Assembly: GCA_036244855.1 (NCBI GenBank)
Contig: BQKZ01000977.1
Coordinates: 40,379-104,378 of the forward strand
Reading direction: 5' to 3'
DNA: 64,000 nt
Origin: Temnopleurus reevesii
Lineage: Eukaryota > Echinodermata > Echinoidea > Temnopleuroida > Temnopleuridae
Positions 1-12,951 of the stretch are shown one piece after another; within the stretch, counting starts at the first letter, position 1; each line of letters opens with the position of its first letter. The notes beneath the pieces were generated by a model. That model saw only the letters and a list, made by a program, of their open reading frames with translations, made no database searches and was not told the origin of the DNA. The translations under genes were made by a program, and so were the position numbers.

Positions 1-423
1 GGGGGGGGGGGGGGTGGAAATACTATTTAATCAAAACGTTAACTTAAAGAAAATAGATGCTCTATTATATTTTGGCTTGTATTGGACTTTTTTTTCTTGA
101 TACAATAGCTTATGGCTACATAAGTCATGTCAAAGATTGCCAAACCTCTCTATTGATCGAGATTTAGTTTCTTCAGATTTTTAAAATCTAAATGGAAAAC
201 CCATGATTAAAGCAAATAGCAGATTCTTTTTTTTTTCAAAGCTAATATGAGCTTTACATCCTGTCTATTTGCACATGCATGCAACATGGGTATGGGGGTG
301 GGGGGAAGCTTTTGGGCACAAGCTTGTAGTACCAAATTGTGAGTTCACAATGCAAAATCATTGGGTATAATTATGTATTGGTCATTTATTTTTTGGAGAT
401 ATTTGTGTGTATTTTCTTTGCAG

Positions 424-520
424 TTCTTTTGTGAAAGTTGTTTGTTTTTGGCAGGTGTTCTTGAATAGTGAGTGAGTCAATTAGTCAAAAGCTTGAAAAG
501 GCACTTACATGGCTTCTAAG
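424..520 (+). other. Possible plus-strand 5' exon with start codon
   Basis: Acceptor-like TTTGCAG (or TTTTTGGCAG at 454) and donor AAG|GTATGT enclose a stretch ending ACATGGCTTCTAAG, i.e. ATG GCT TCT AAG with a fair initiation context. The upstream part has stops in all useful frames, as a 5' UTR would. No downstream exon could be matched within 9 kb, so this may be chance. Confidence 0.25.
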
Positions 521-842
521 GTATGTTTTATTCAAATAATTGTTGGTTGAAGTTAAAACATATACTTTTGTAATCATATACTGTACGTGTATATATACCA
601 TTTTACTGCACAAATTTTGTTTCTATTTAGATGTCGCGATATTGATCATTCTTCTTAAAAAGTAGTACTTGTTTGTGTTAAAAAGGGAATTAATTCTATA
701 GTCATATCCCACCAAAATCATGCAAATTTACTATATACATTCAATTTGTGTGACAAATCATTCGTTGCCTATATCACATCGCTAGAAATTTACTTACGTT
801 GTAATTGTTTTGTCTACCGCACAGCACGTAAGAGCTATGGAT

Positions 843-1981
843 TTATGACGGTGATCTATTTTGTTACAAGGTTTAAATTGTAGGTGATTTAAATTCAATG
901 GTAAATGTGCTTGATTGATGGTCTTATTAACGCATTCATTGAACCAATTTTATGGGTAAGATGAAGCACATTTACGCTTAAAATTTTCCTGTACCAGGTT
1001 TATACCATGGGCCAAATATAAACCATATAAACCATATATGTATAGGAAGTTTCCCTTTGTTTTAAAATGTGTATATCCATTTTTTCATCATTTTTACTTG
1101 AAAAGTTAAAATCTGGGAATCAAACAACTTGAAGAAAAGCATAAATCTTGTTAAACACTTTTAAGCCAACACTCCTTTGCAATATGTAGCTGATCACATA
1201 AACTGATGTACCTGATTCACATGGCATCAGTTATATGTTTTACTTTGGAATGTGCATGCTTGTGACTATTGACATCTACTCACTGATTCTCGTTAATCAG
1301 TCATATGACCATATTTCCTCATATCTGGGGCCTGTAACATAAAAGATGCAATTAAACTTACAATAAATATTTATTGTAAGTCTATGGCAAAATGTGTAAC
1401 AAAGAGATGCAATTAATTGCAAGATCAATTGCATCTCTTTTATGTTACAGGCCCCTGGTCTGTGAGATATCTCTCCACTTGAAATTGAAATATGTGAAAT
1501 ATTTGTCATGCTGCATTATGAGAAATGTGTTATTAGTATCTGTACTAGTAAAGTAAATTTTATATGAAAATGAATTGAAAGAAAAACTGCAGAGCTTGTA
1601 ATATATGATTGTATTAGTAGCCATGATATTCTCATTGTAGTTTTTCAGTTAAGAGATTGCATAAATCTAGAATGTGTTCGAGTCACAAAATCTACCTTGC
1701 CTTCAGAAAAGCTCAAATGTATGTATGCGTAACCATAATAAATTATGTATAAAACACATGTTCATCCAATAGACATGCTTTTTGAGAAATAGATAGGTGT
1801 CAAAGTACCACTGAACTGTGAATGAAATGTTTGTGGCAATATGTTACTGTGAATTCAAAATCATAATTTTCCTTGCTCATTCATTCCAGTAATCAGTATG
1901 CACCTGTATACCAAGTTATGTGCATAGCAATATCTTCATCCTGTTCAAACAAACCAAACAAAGTGGACTTTGATATGATTT
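843..1981. repeat. Near-duplicate block, copy A (with MITE insertion)
   Basis: From TATGACGGTGATCTATTTTG onward this matches 1983-2880 closely. It differs by a 127 bp MITE insertion (1328-1454) and an extra segment of about 100 bp near 1.80-1.90 kb. It ends at a single N (1982). Confidence 0.85.
1328..1454. mobile_element. 127 bp MITE, 3 bp CTG target duplication
   Basis: The termini GGGCCTGTAACATAAAAGA and its reverse complement flank a palindromic AT-rich core with GATGCAATT motifs. CTG lies on both sides, and the copy B block (1983-2880) shows the empty site CTGGTCTGTG. A 3 bp duplication with a GGGCC terminus is typical of PIF/Harbinger-type elements. It has no transposase, so it would be non-autonomous. 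Confidence 0.8.
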
Positions 1982-1982
1982 N

Positions 1983-2880
1983 ATGACGGTGATCTATTTT
2001 GTTACAAGGTTTAAATTGTTGGTGATTTTTAAATTCAATTGTAAATGTGCTTGATTGATTGTCTTATTAACGCATTCATTGGACCACTTTTATATGTAAG
2101 ATGAAGCACATTTACACTTAAATTTTCCTGTGCCAGGTTTAAACCATGGACCAAATATAAACCATACAGGGAGTTTCACTTTGTTTTCAAATGTGTATAT
2201 CCATTGTTACCTGAAAAGTTTTAAGTTTGGGAATCAAACAACTTGAAGGAAAGCGTAAATCTTGTTAAACACTTTTAAGCCAACACTCCTTTGCAATATA
2301 TAGCTGATCACATAAACTGATGTATCTGATTCACATGGCGTCATTTATATGTTTTACTTTGGAATGTGCATGCTTTGGCCTCCTTAGATACAGGCACCTG
2401 ACTATTCACATCAATCTACTGAGTCTCGTTAATCAGTCATGTGACCATATTTCCTCATATCTGGTCTGTGAGATATCTCTCCACTTGAAATTTAAATATG
2501 TGAAATATTTGTCATGCTGCATTATGGGAAATTTGTTATTAGCATCTGTACTAGTAAAGTAAATTTTGTATGAAAATGAATCAAAAGAAAAACTGTTAGT
2601 AGAGCTTGTATTATATGATTGTTTGAGTAGCCATGATATTCTAACTGTAGTTTTTCCAGTTAAGAGATTGCATAAATCTAGAATGTGTTTAAGTTACAAA
2701 ATCTGCCTTGCCTTCAGAAAAGTTCAACTGTATGTGTAACCATAACAAATGATGTCTCAAACACATGTTCATTCAATAGACATGCTTTTGTGAAATAGAT
2801 TGTGTACTACCAAGTTATGTGCATGGCAATATCTTCATCCTTTTCAAACAAACCAAACAAAGTGGACTTTGATATGATTA
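1983..2880. repeat. Near-duplicate block, copy B (empty MITE site)
   Basis: Counterpart of 843-1981. At the MITE position it reads CATATCTGGTCTGTGAG, the uninterrupted target. Sequence continues past GATATGATT into unique DNA. Confidence 0.85.
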
Positions 2881-4599
2881 AATGGATATTTTTTCACCAT
2901 AAGAAAAAAATAAGTTCGCCTTATTCAAGGAAGTTAAAAGGAAATTTGTTACTCGAGTGGCGGCCTACTTAAGGTTTTCTTCAGCAATGCCAAATCACTG
3001 CAAAACAGGTGTAAATGTATGCGACCCTTTGGATATGTTTGATAGAAACACACATTTACTATCCAAAAAGGATAGCTGTTAGAAAAATACAGGACGAGGG
3101 AACTGTTTTTAACAACAGATTTTGAATTGTTAATGCAGCATTGGTTAAATATCTTAAATTTTATTTTGATTTTTGACAATGTCATTCATTGCATTTAACA
3201 AAGATTTGCAGTAATATACCTTAATTTTCTGTTAACTTCTATGTGAAAATTAGCATGAGCCAATATGTGATGAATGAGGCATATAAACATGAAAATGTCT
3301 CTTTTCAAATGTCACAAAGGTTTTTTTTCTACATCCTTGATGAATTCTATGGATTATACTAGTTGTGTCCATCAAAAGGCTGTTTCTGCTTTTATGTCTA
3401 TCGTTAGCTAGACCCCCACTTGCGCACCCAGTTTGTAGATTTGAATAGGTTCAATAGGGGGCCATCTATTTGATCAACCCCCTGATTGCAGCAGACATTC
3501 ATTGTAATGGAAGATAGGTGTATTTGGCTTTCAAATTGAATTTCCTAAAACGCAGTGAACGTGGTCTTGTTTGATGTGATGAATACAATTTATGCTTGAC
3601 TTTTGCCAAGCATAAAGGATTTTTTGTGTTTGATTTATGCATCAGCATAAATTGTTGAATCCCATTGATTTAAATGTTAATCTAAACTTTCTGTTATACA
3701 ATACCAACTCTTGAGCATTAGACATAATTGTTGAATATTTTGGGTATATTTCAGGCTTGCTTTATTCCAAATTCAATGCATTTCTGTTTATCTCATGTAC
3801 CGGTAATTAAACTTTTTTTTAAATTATTATTATTGACTGAGAGAAGTCTTACACATTGATTGATGGTAATTGACGGCTTTGACATTTGGTACAAATAAAT
3901 GCATCCTTTGTTGATCTCTGAAGGGTATATCGTTATGGACGTTGATATGATACAGGTAATTCTGCCTTTGATGAGGTAAATTATAGATGGTATGATTTGT
4001 TCCCAAAAATAACTTTGACTTAGACGATTGGTGAAAACCTGGGTACATTCCAGATGCCTTTTCTCGCCACATCAAATCAATCAGAACAACAAAAATTGAT
4101 ATGATACAGTCTGAGTGTCATATCAGAGCATCATTCCTGAATGTCCACTGGCTAAACATTGAATAAGCTTGAATTGGGTATTTATAAGGCAGAAGTAAAT
4201 ATATTATAACTAGAATAGAGCTCTTGAATAGATGCAACAATATCTTAACACAAGTTTGTTGGTGAATCAAGCTTTTTGCACACTAGTTGCTGCATGTAAA
4301 ATTAAATTTGTAAATTTTATATCTGAAGCAAATATTTATGCTTTATTTTATTTGGTGATTAAATAAAAAAATATGAATATGATATTCAAATAAAAATGTA
4401 TGTTTCATTATTTTAGTCAACAAAGTTATGTAGAGTAATGTTAGGGGCCCAGAAACTTTAATTTTTATATTTGGGGTTGCCTATATTATATTTGAAAGAT
4501 GATTCTAGATTAGTTTTAAAGAAATGGAAATTCTTCTAAGGTAGTGTGGAGAATAGAAGATGATATAAAATTGAAAATAAGAGATAAAGGGAGAAGAAA
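2881..4599. other. AT-rich intergenic sequence
   Basis: No ORF, repeat family or RNA gene recognised. Only short inverted stretches and A/T runs occur. Confidence 0.4.
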
Positions 4600-5130
4600 A
4601 GGAGCTTCATGAGGGATGAGTCGTAGAAGTACAGGATAAAGGGAGAAAGAGAAAGAGAGGAGGGAATGGAGAGGAGAGGTGAGAGGGTAAGGAAAAAAGA
4701 GAAGAGGGAAGAAGGATCATGAGGCAGAAGACGATAAGGGGATGGAGTAGGAGAGATGGAAATATAAGTAAAAGAAGAGGAGGGCTGAGAAGGAAGAGGA
4801 GGTAGAAGAAGAGTAGGAAAGTAGTATGAGAGATGGAGGAGTAAATTAAAATGAGGAGAGAAAGAATTAACAAGATGTGGAGGAAGAGTAGGAAATGGAG
4901 GACGGATGGAGAGGTCAAGAAAAGAAGAGGAGAGTGTAGAAGAAGCAAGAGGTGGAGAAAGAATAGGTTTTGAGTAGGAGAGATTGAGGAGTTAAGAACA
5001 GAGTAGAGAGGGCAGAAGGAATAAGAGGCAGAGGAAGAGCGGAGGATGGAGCAGAAATGAGGAGGTAAAGAAAATATGAGGAGAGGGCAAAAAGGGAGAA
5101 ATTGATGGATATAGAATGGGGAAAAGAGAG
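4600..5130 (+). repeat. Purine-rich (GGAGA/GAAGA) tract, copy 1
   Basis: About 500 bases with almost no pyrimidines except scattered T, for example GGGAGAAAGAGAAAGAGAGG. It is a degenerate (GGARAAG)n-like polypurine tract. A second copy lies at 6583-6845. Long reading frames on the opposite strand (Leu/Ser/Phe-rich) come only from this bias. Confidence 0.85.
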
Positions 5131-6581
5131 CAAAACAATCTGTATGTGATCTGCCTCGATACATTACAAATGTAAATGCAAATATATGTTTACTCGGTGG
5201 TGTTTCACTGTGCGACTCCCACATATACTATTTTTTGACGGTATTTACTAAAGTGATTTCAAGAACAGCTGGAAATTATCTTATTTACACAAACCAAGGA
5301 ATGCCATAATTTGTGCGTTTGTAAAATTACGTTAAGACGTCCCTTATTGAATTGAAACAAGAGTCTACCCCAAAACAATATATTTTTTTGATGGGAGCAG
5401 AAAAAAAGATTGGTGAGCAGAACAAAAAGGTTTAAAGAAAATCAGACAAGTAATAAAAAAAAAAAGGTAATACAGTTTCAAAGATTTTAATTTATGAGCA
5501 AATCATTGAAAATTTCTAGACATGTTGTTTATTTGATGACATCATGGGTGTACTACTAACCTGATTTTTCTTTATATTTAAGGTGCAAAATGTATCATTT
5601 CAACAGAAAGATAAAAATTTTGTACGAATGTAAACATGCAAATAGGGGATCTACATATCTAGCATGAAGATATCCTATAGTTAAAGTTTTTAGGAAATCA
5701 TATTTTGGGGGAAAATGTTTGAAAAAAATTAACATGGATATGAATATAATAACTGTTGGTTGTGCACCTATGACATCATCAATTGCCAATTTGTCAAAGA
5801 ATTTAAACATTCCTAACGTTCTTATAAAAGTGGTTCAATCTTTTTCAAACCTTTTTCGCTCTGTTCATCTGATTATCAGCTCCTGTAGATGAAATTTGAT
5901 TTTTCGGTAGACTCTTCTTTTAAGGAAGGCATTTCTAATGCACACACACACACACACATGAAGGTTTTTGGTGTAGATCAAAGACATACATTTTTTTTCA
6001 ATTGAAGGTTTTTGTGTTGGGTAGATAAATAATTGAAATAATTCTTCCCTTATCCCAACATGGATAAACACTGATTAACAGTGCCTTACCAAGATGCTGT
6101 GAAAAAATTCACAGGCATTCTCTGGTAGGAATCGATTCCTACCAGAGAATGCCTGTGAATTTTTTTCACAACATCTCGGTCAATCACTGTCGATCGGTCG
6201 GTCACTGTCAATCAGTGCTTATCCATGTTGGGATAAGGTAAGAATTATTTCAATTCTACATTTTTTTGTGGATCAGTCCCTGTTTTTTAACCGAGAATAC
6301 ATCCGTGACAATCCTGTTACTGAGGATGTTCAATAGCCAACATTCTAATTTGACAACATTCAATCCAACTGAGGACATACCCTCTCTTCTTCTTTGAATA
6401 CATTTTATTGTACAGAGCTACATTTCCAGTCTATTCCTGGATGGTTCTTGATTGCTGGTACATCCATGGTTAAATTGCCATTTTCGAGTATGTGGTCCTC
6501 GGTCTACAACAAAAACAAACACATACACACACAGACACAATACACTATAAAGAAACCACTTTTCACTTGGAATAGACAAAT
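4691..6581. repeat. Near-duplicate block, copy A
   Basis: Shares order and most of its sequence with 6583-8215: purine tract, GGTGTTTCACTG, the TTTGATGACAT region, the (CA)n, the hairpin MITE, and the ATTCAATCCAACTGAGGACA and CACTTTTCACTTGGAATAG end. It stops at a single N (6582) exactly where copy B runs on. Differences include small indels and a much longer (CA)n in copy B. Confidence 0.85.
6031..6255. mobile_element. Hairpin MITE (225 bp), full copy
   Basis: The ends AATTGAAATAATTCTTCCCT and the reverse complement of the right end (AATTGAAATAATTCTTACCT) continue into matching TATCCCAACATGGATAA arms. The centre is a near-perfect inverted repeat with GGAATCGATTCC at its axis and about 45 bp arms (GAGAATGCCTGTGAATTTTT). 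It has no coding capacity. It resembles a foldback or MITE element. Confidence 0.8.
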
Positions 6582-7600
6582 NAGAAGAGGGGAGAAGGAT
6601 CAGGAGGCAGAAGACGGTAAGGGGATGGAGTAGGAGAGATGGAAAAATAAGTAAAAGAAGAGGAGGGCTGAGAAGGAGAATGAGGTGGTAGAAGAGTAGG
6701 GAAGTAGTTTGAGAGATGGAGGAGTAAAATAAAATGAGGAAGGAGAGAAAGAATTAACAAGATGTAAGAGTAGGAAATGGAGGACGGATGGAGAGGTCAA
6801 GAAAAGAAGAGGAGAGTGTAGAAGGAGCAAGAGGTGGAGAAAGAATGGTGGTGGTGTTTCACTGAGCAGCTCGCACCTATACTATTACTTGTACTATAGT
6901 GATTTCAAGAACAACGGGAAATTATCTTATTTACACAAACCAAGGAATGCCATGATTTGGTATACATGGTCGTGTTGAGACAAGTGCATGTGTGAAATTA
7001 CATAAAGACCTCCCTTATTGAATTATAAAAAGAAGAGTCTACCCCAAAGCAATAATTTTCTGATGGGAGCAGAAAAAAGGTTTGAAGAAAATCGGACAAG
7101 TAATAAAAAAAAAAGTTCCACATTTTTAAAGATTTGAATAAATGAGCAAATCGGTGAAAATTTCCAGACATGTTGACAATTTGATGACATAATGGGTGTA
7201 CTACTAACCTCAGTTTTCTTTATATTTATGGTGCAAAATTCATCATTTCAACAGAAAGATAAAAAATTTGTATTCATATAAACATGCAAATAGGGGATCT
7301 GTACATATCTATCATGAAGATATCCTACAGTTTTAGTTTTGAGGAAATCATATTTTTGGGGAAAATGTAACAAATTCTTAACATGGATATGAATATAATA
7401 AACATCAGTTGTGCACCTATGACACCATCAATTGCCAATTTGTCAAAGAATTTAAACGTTCCTAATACGTGGTCCAATCTTTTTTGTTCTGTTCATCTTA
7501 CTTTTCAGCTCCTGTAGATGAAATATTATTTTTCTGTAGACTCTTCTTTTAAGGCATTTTAATTGCGCATATGCGCATACACGAACACATACATGCACAG

Positions 7601-7602
<2 letters not shown>

Positions 7603-7666
<64 letters not shown>
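7603..7666 (+). repeat. (CA)n microsatellite, about 32 units
   Basis: An uninterrupted CA dinucleotide run. The allelic-looking counterpart at 5940-5957 has only about nine units. Confidence 0.97.
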
Positions 7667-7671
<5 letters not shown>

Positions 7672-7739
7672 AGTTTTTTGGTGTAGATCAAAGACATACA
7701 TTTTTTTCAATTGAAGGTTTTTGTGTTGGGTATATAAAT

Positions 7740-7886
7740 AATTGAAATAATTCTTCCCTTATCCCAAAATAGATAACCAATCGATTCCTACCCGAGAATG
7801 CCTGTGAATTTTGTTCACAGCATCTTGGTAAGGCAATGTCAATCATTGGTTATCTATTTTGGGATAAGGCAAGAATTATTTCAATT
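7740..7886. mobile_element. Hairpin MITE, internally deleted copy
   Basis: Same terminal arms as 6031-6255 (AATTGAAATAATTCTTCCCT ... AGAATTATTTCAATT) at the corresponding position in copy B, but one arm of the central hairpin is missing, so it no longer folds symmetrically. Confidence 0.8.
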
Positions 7887-8230
7887 ATACATTATTTTTG
7901 TGAATTAGTCACAGTTTTTTTTTTAATCGTGAATACATCCGTGTTAATCCAACATGTTACTAAGGATGCTCAATCGCCAACATTCTAATTTGACAACATT
8001 CAATCCAACTGAGGACATACCCTCTTTTCTTCTTTCAATACATTTTATTGTACAGCGCTACATTTCCAGTCTTAGTTCTGGACGGTCCTTGATTGCTGGT
8101 GCGTCCATGGTTAAATTGCCGTTTTCAAGGCTGTGGTCCATAGTCTACAACAAAAACAAGCACACACAGATACACACACACAATACACTATATAAAGAAA
8201 CCACTTTTCACTTGGAATAGACAAAACGGA

Positions 8231-9249
8231 TTACAGACAACAAACTACGCAAAAAAGGAAATGTTTTCAATTGTTTCAAATCGCCATGGCACTGTATTTC
8301 TCCCTCTTTACATCTGTTAACATACCCAAACTACAATGGAAGTATATATTGAATTTTAAAAGCAATAGAAAACATACAGAAAAATCCTCTTCCAATTTTT
8401 TTCAACTTCTATATCTTCTAATGTGCTAAGTAATCATTTACATATCAACAGAATATAATGTGCATGTATGTTGTTAAATGGTGGGATTTTAGGGTATCAT
8501 AAAGGCATTTTTAAGAAATATCATATGCAAATCTACATTGATATAATTGATGAACAAATCTTTATTATTAATATCATAACTTCTGTCATTTATGCTTTCG
8601 GCTCAATTTCATGGGATTTTTTTCCTTTTTGTCAGCACTGATAACCCAATGTGATTGTTGGTTTTGACTGGAGCAGAGGCAGTGTTTCTGACTGTGTCTT
8701 TGGTGAATATAGAAGAAACACAATTTGTAAAGGTTAAAAAAAACACACTCCTAGTTTTATGCACTACTATGAATTATTGTGCAACTTTTCTGTTTTTTTA
8801 ATGCTAGAATAACATAAATCTCAAATTCAATACAGACTTTAAATAAAGATGCTGCATGATTATCAAACAATGTGCAACAATATCGGGCAATTTAGAACTG
8901 GCAATAATCTATAAAAAAAAAACACTGCTCTACAACTATTTTCTTCAAACGTGCAAGGTCAAGCTCATGCTCCTACTCCTGCCAATTGCATCCCTCTCGT
9001 CACCACAGAACATGCAGATATTATGTTGTCAAATTTTAACATTTCATTTTCAGCTGTACTATACTGTCATATGTATCTTTGGAAAATCCAAGCTTTCGAA
9101 CTTCTTACATGGTTTGTTGAGGGTTACTGTGACAAAAAATTGCTGAAACATCAATCACTGGATCATTTTGATTTGCAATTAAATTGTGTATCACCTGATA
9201 TTGTAATAAAGTCTTTACATCAATATTTGAATACAATGTTGTAAAGCTA
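8231..9249. other. AT-rich stretch with two small overlapping ORFs
   Basis: Two plus-strand reading frames of about 96 codons (8856-9146 and 8951-9244) overlap in different frames. Neither shows a recognisable domain, and both contain ordinary A/T-run codons. I see no support for a gene here. Confidence 0.3.
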
Positions 9250-12200
9250 ACAGCTATAATCTACCATGTGGGAGATAAACCTAAGATCTGTGGGGGAGCA
9301 TGGTTCAACCAAATGTGGGTAACCAAGATGACCATTCAATGTCTGCACTAAAGTAGCATTATCAAATATTTACTTTCATGGATATAAGCAATATCTAAAA
9401 AATCTAATATCTTCAGAAGAAAATTAAAAAAAAGCAGTGAACAATTATAAAATATATTGCAACAAAAAACCTGTCCCATATAACTACATGCAAAAAAGGT
9501 TTAACATACACGACTTTCTCATAAGAGGAGTGACAAAAATGAATCTTGTCCCTTCTATAATAAAGTGTAATAGAAGGTATTGGTAAATATTAAAAGTAAG
9601 GGAAAAAAAATAAATATACAAAAGGTTATGCCACACTGATTCATAGCCCTTAACATGCTCAAAAATAGGTATGGTGTTGATGTAGAGAAAATAGCTTGGC
9701 ATCCTCACTCCATCACCCACCATTTTGGTATTTTTATTACTCTCAACATGATACCAGTGACTATGATAAAAATGTCAAAGGATGAAGAAGGATATATGGA
9801 ACAACTTCAAGTTAACTCTTGGAAACAGCTTGGGGAAAATTCTACCAATAGTATTTTAGAGTCTAACAAATGTGATGCCTAACAAAAGAGATGTAAAGAT
9901 TGATGAGAGTGGGGGAGAATCAAAATTCTCAAAATGTCATTTTCTACACATGAAACCTATCTCCCCGCCCCCCCCCCCCCCCCAAAAAAAAGGTAATTTT
10001 TAAAAAATTCTTGTCAAAATAAAATAGCTTGCAAATATCTGTAACTCCAGTCACCATTCATAAGGAATATATTCCCTCATGCATCAACAATAAAGCTACT
10101 GTTCAAATTGTATTCAATAGAAATAATTATATACTATTTGCTAGATACTGTCAAATTTCATTTACACATTCAATAATTCACTAACTTATTATTGAAGAAA
10201 TTAATGAAAAGTCAATATAATTTTTTTTTCACAAAGAAAATTGCCATTAATACATTATATTGATAAAGGAACAAAAGGGAAAAGCATCGAGATGAGATCA
10301 TGAACTTAAAAAATGTGCCAATCTACGTGGCATTGTTAGTTTTAAACAATTAGTCAAAAACATAATGCATAATGGACAAATATTCACTTTAAAAAACAAT
10401 TATCATTATATGGTTAAAATACAGCTTAAAACAAACATTGACATAAAAATTACATTGGTTAAAACATTGTCATCAAACTATTTGCACAGGTAAAGATAAA
10501 TCTCATTGAAAAAAAGAATACAGTGCCAAGATAACATGCTTCAAAACATTAAAATCATATATACATGTTGCAATGTTATTTTCTGTACATGATATACAAT
10601 ATTTTTTTTTTCATTTCTTCACAATTCTTGTTTAACATTGTTTTAAATATGTTGCTTCTGTTTGCAAAAATCTATTTACAATTTCACCAGAGAAAGATGG
10701 CTCAAGATATCTCATTCATTAAGATGTAGAATATGGAAATAAGCGATTAAAATGGATAAAAATACAGCCTTTACCTTATCAATATATTATACATTCATAA
10801 ATATACTCTACAAATGATTTAAAATGACTAATCATTCAAAGATCATACATAAACTATTCCTTCGGCAACATTTGGTACACTTATCTGACCTTTGACCTGC
10901 CAACAGGATAAAAGATTAATAGTCTACAGATATCATCCAAATGTATGCATCATACATTCATAGTCATTAAATTTACACTATAAATATAAGGGGATAGTAA
11001 AAATACAGGAAAATAAGTGGTGGACTTTTGGCAGATACAGATAAACAATGAAAGGTAGAGGCACACATTACAAATAATCGGTGGCATAAAGGTTGCAACA
11101 TTTCACATGACCTTACTGTGGTTATTAGAAAGGCACTCTTTTCAGAATATACAGAGACTGACATTCATAATCAGGGTTCCCGAATATGATGTCTGTAACC
11201 ACCCTTTAAAGGAAACAAAGGAGAGAAGAATAAAAACTATACCATCAAAATAAATGATACACATATTAGGGTAGTCATAAAAAAGGCAATTTTTTTCAAA
11301 CTCTCTAGATGGTACATGTTGCTATGAAAATAGAGATCCAAACTTTCTAGAATATGCATGGGGATACAAATTAATTAATATGAATCACCAACAACAGAAC
11401 CAAAAATTTTCTCACGAGATAACGCATATATTTATTGTCATCATGATTTATCTTGTGAAAAGATATTTACTTCAGCTCTTTGATTATTGACCTTCTAAAT
11501 TCTATCCTCATGCATGTTTGAGGGATCTCTAAAGACACAATCAAAGCAGTATTTTTCTACTGGACTAATGGACATCAATCTCTTGGTCTACCCTACCTAG
11601 ATTAAATGGACAATAATACTGTCTCTAACAAGTCACAAATAAATATATGGTTCTCATGTCAGGGTTCTTAAGTACATGAATGTTCAATTAAAACACATTC
11701 ACATCAGTCTACTTTGATGTTTGATGAACAGTGTTTGGTTGATGATTTTAAGTACTTGTGAAGAATACATACTGGCAAGACATCTAAACACTTCAAGTTT
11801 CACAGTTGGCATCACTCAAACCAACTGCAGTGTTGTTCATCAATATGAATACATCATTGAAAAGATTTAGTCAATATGTTATCAAGTAAATCATCTTCTT
11901 TTTTTTTTACCTACTTCAAATACACAATGGAAACTCATCATGAAGAGATTGGAAATATTAAGTTTCCTGGACAGGGCTCTATATTCATTCTTGCTTATTT
12001 TCAACATGATATAACAAGATCCTTACTCAGACAAAAGTCTTGAATAATTTTCATAGTTCCTATGAAGCAATCAAAAATTTGTCTAAAAGTGATTGGAAAA
12101 CAAGAAAAATATTTCACTTCCATGTCCTGATCTATTCAATTTGATTAATACTGCTCATCAGTTTTTTGGTGTATGCATCATCAATATGTCATTATGAATA

Positions 12201-12945
12201 AGGAAGAGCTTCACTTGATTGTCATTTATTCTATGGATTTATAAAACTGCATATCTCAGGATGGAAGTACACACAACTACCTCTTTATATCAGGAAAATT
12301 CAATATTTATTTGTTTAATTGTAATCTTCAGCAACTTCCAGAAAAATATGGATGATGGATGACTGTAGCAGCTTGCTGGCCTGGAATTCATTGTTCATGG
12401 GAAATCAAATAATTGTAAAAAATAATTTGAAAATGTATTCCTAGACTTTGAATGTTATTTGACGAATCATTCAATATTCAAATGATGGGCAAATTGGTAT
12501 AAAATCTACTTCTTGCTAGTCATCATCAGAGTATAATATAATCCATCTGAAGAGCTTACATCCAAAACATTTTCATTCAAGGGATACTCTTGTTATCAGG
12601 CACATTATTTAGTTGAATATATAATTCATAAGTCAGCCCTCGGTAACTTTCTCAAGAATTCTGAACATATTCTATTGTTATTTTGATTTTATCAATGAAA
12701 CCAAACACAATTTTTCTTTTCATGTCATTTTTCTGATATCATATGAATAAAGATGTCATCATATAAAAGTAGAATTAATTTTTTGTGTGTATTGTGCATG
12801 ACATATGCATTAACAAATAAATCACCTGCTGCGATGTGACCGAGCTCTAAGTGTTTGATACCATGATATGTCATATTATGGATGTAAACTCTTCAATGGT
12901 TTGTCATGGTAGATAAAAGAGAGAATGCTTGAAGAAGGAATAACA
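9250..12945 (-). other. 3' flank or long 3' UTR of CTTNBP2
   Basis: AT-rich, no convincing ORF on either strand, few repeats, and several AATAAA/ATTAAA hexamers in the minus orientation. Its unique-looking texture, unlike the repeat-rich first 8 kb, would fit a long 3' UTR, but nothing in the sequence proves transcription. Confidence 0.4.
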
Positions 12946-12951
12946 TTTATT
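12946..12951 (-). promoter_or_regulatory. AATAAA overlapping the stop codon
   Basis: The minus strand reads GTC TGA ATAAATG, so the last base of the stop codon is also the first base of an AATAAA hexamer. If used, the mRNA would have a 3' UTR of only some 10-30 bases. Other AATAAA hexamers occur downstream (for example near 12.31, 12.23 and 11.43 kb), so a longer UTR is equally possible. Confidence 0.4.

Larger units (their letters stand above)
6583..8215. repeat. Near-duplicate block, copy B
   Basis: Counterpart of 4691-6581 (see that entry), with part of the purine tract deleted, a truncated hairpin MITE (7740-7886) and an expanded (CA)n at 7603-7666. It continues into unique sequence after 8215. 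Confidence 0.85.

Noticed and set aside
4607..5224. A 205-codon minus-strand Leu/Ser/Phe frame
   Set aside because: Produced by the polypurine tract on the plus strand; low complexity and not preserved in the second copy.
7452..7745. Frames reading through (CA)n as Cys-Val or Thr-His repeats
   Set aside because: A microsatellite artefact; the (CA)n length differs in the paired copy.
8951..9244. A 97-codon plus-strand frame that looked like a possible terminal exon
   Set aside because: No recognisable domain, overlaps another frame of equal length, and no partner exon was found.
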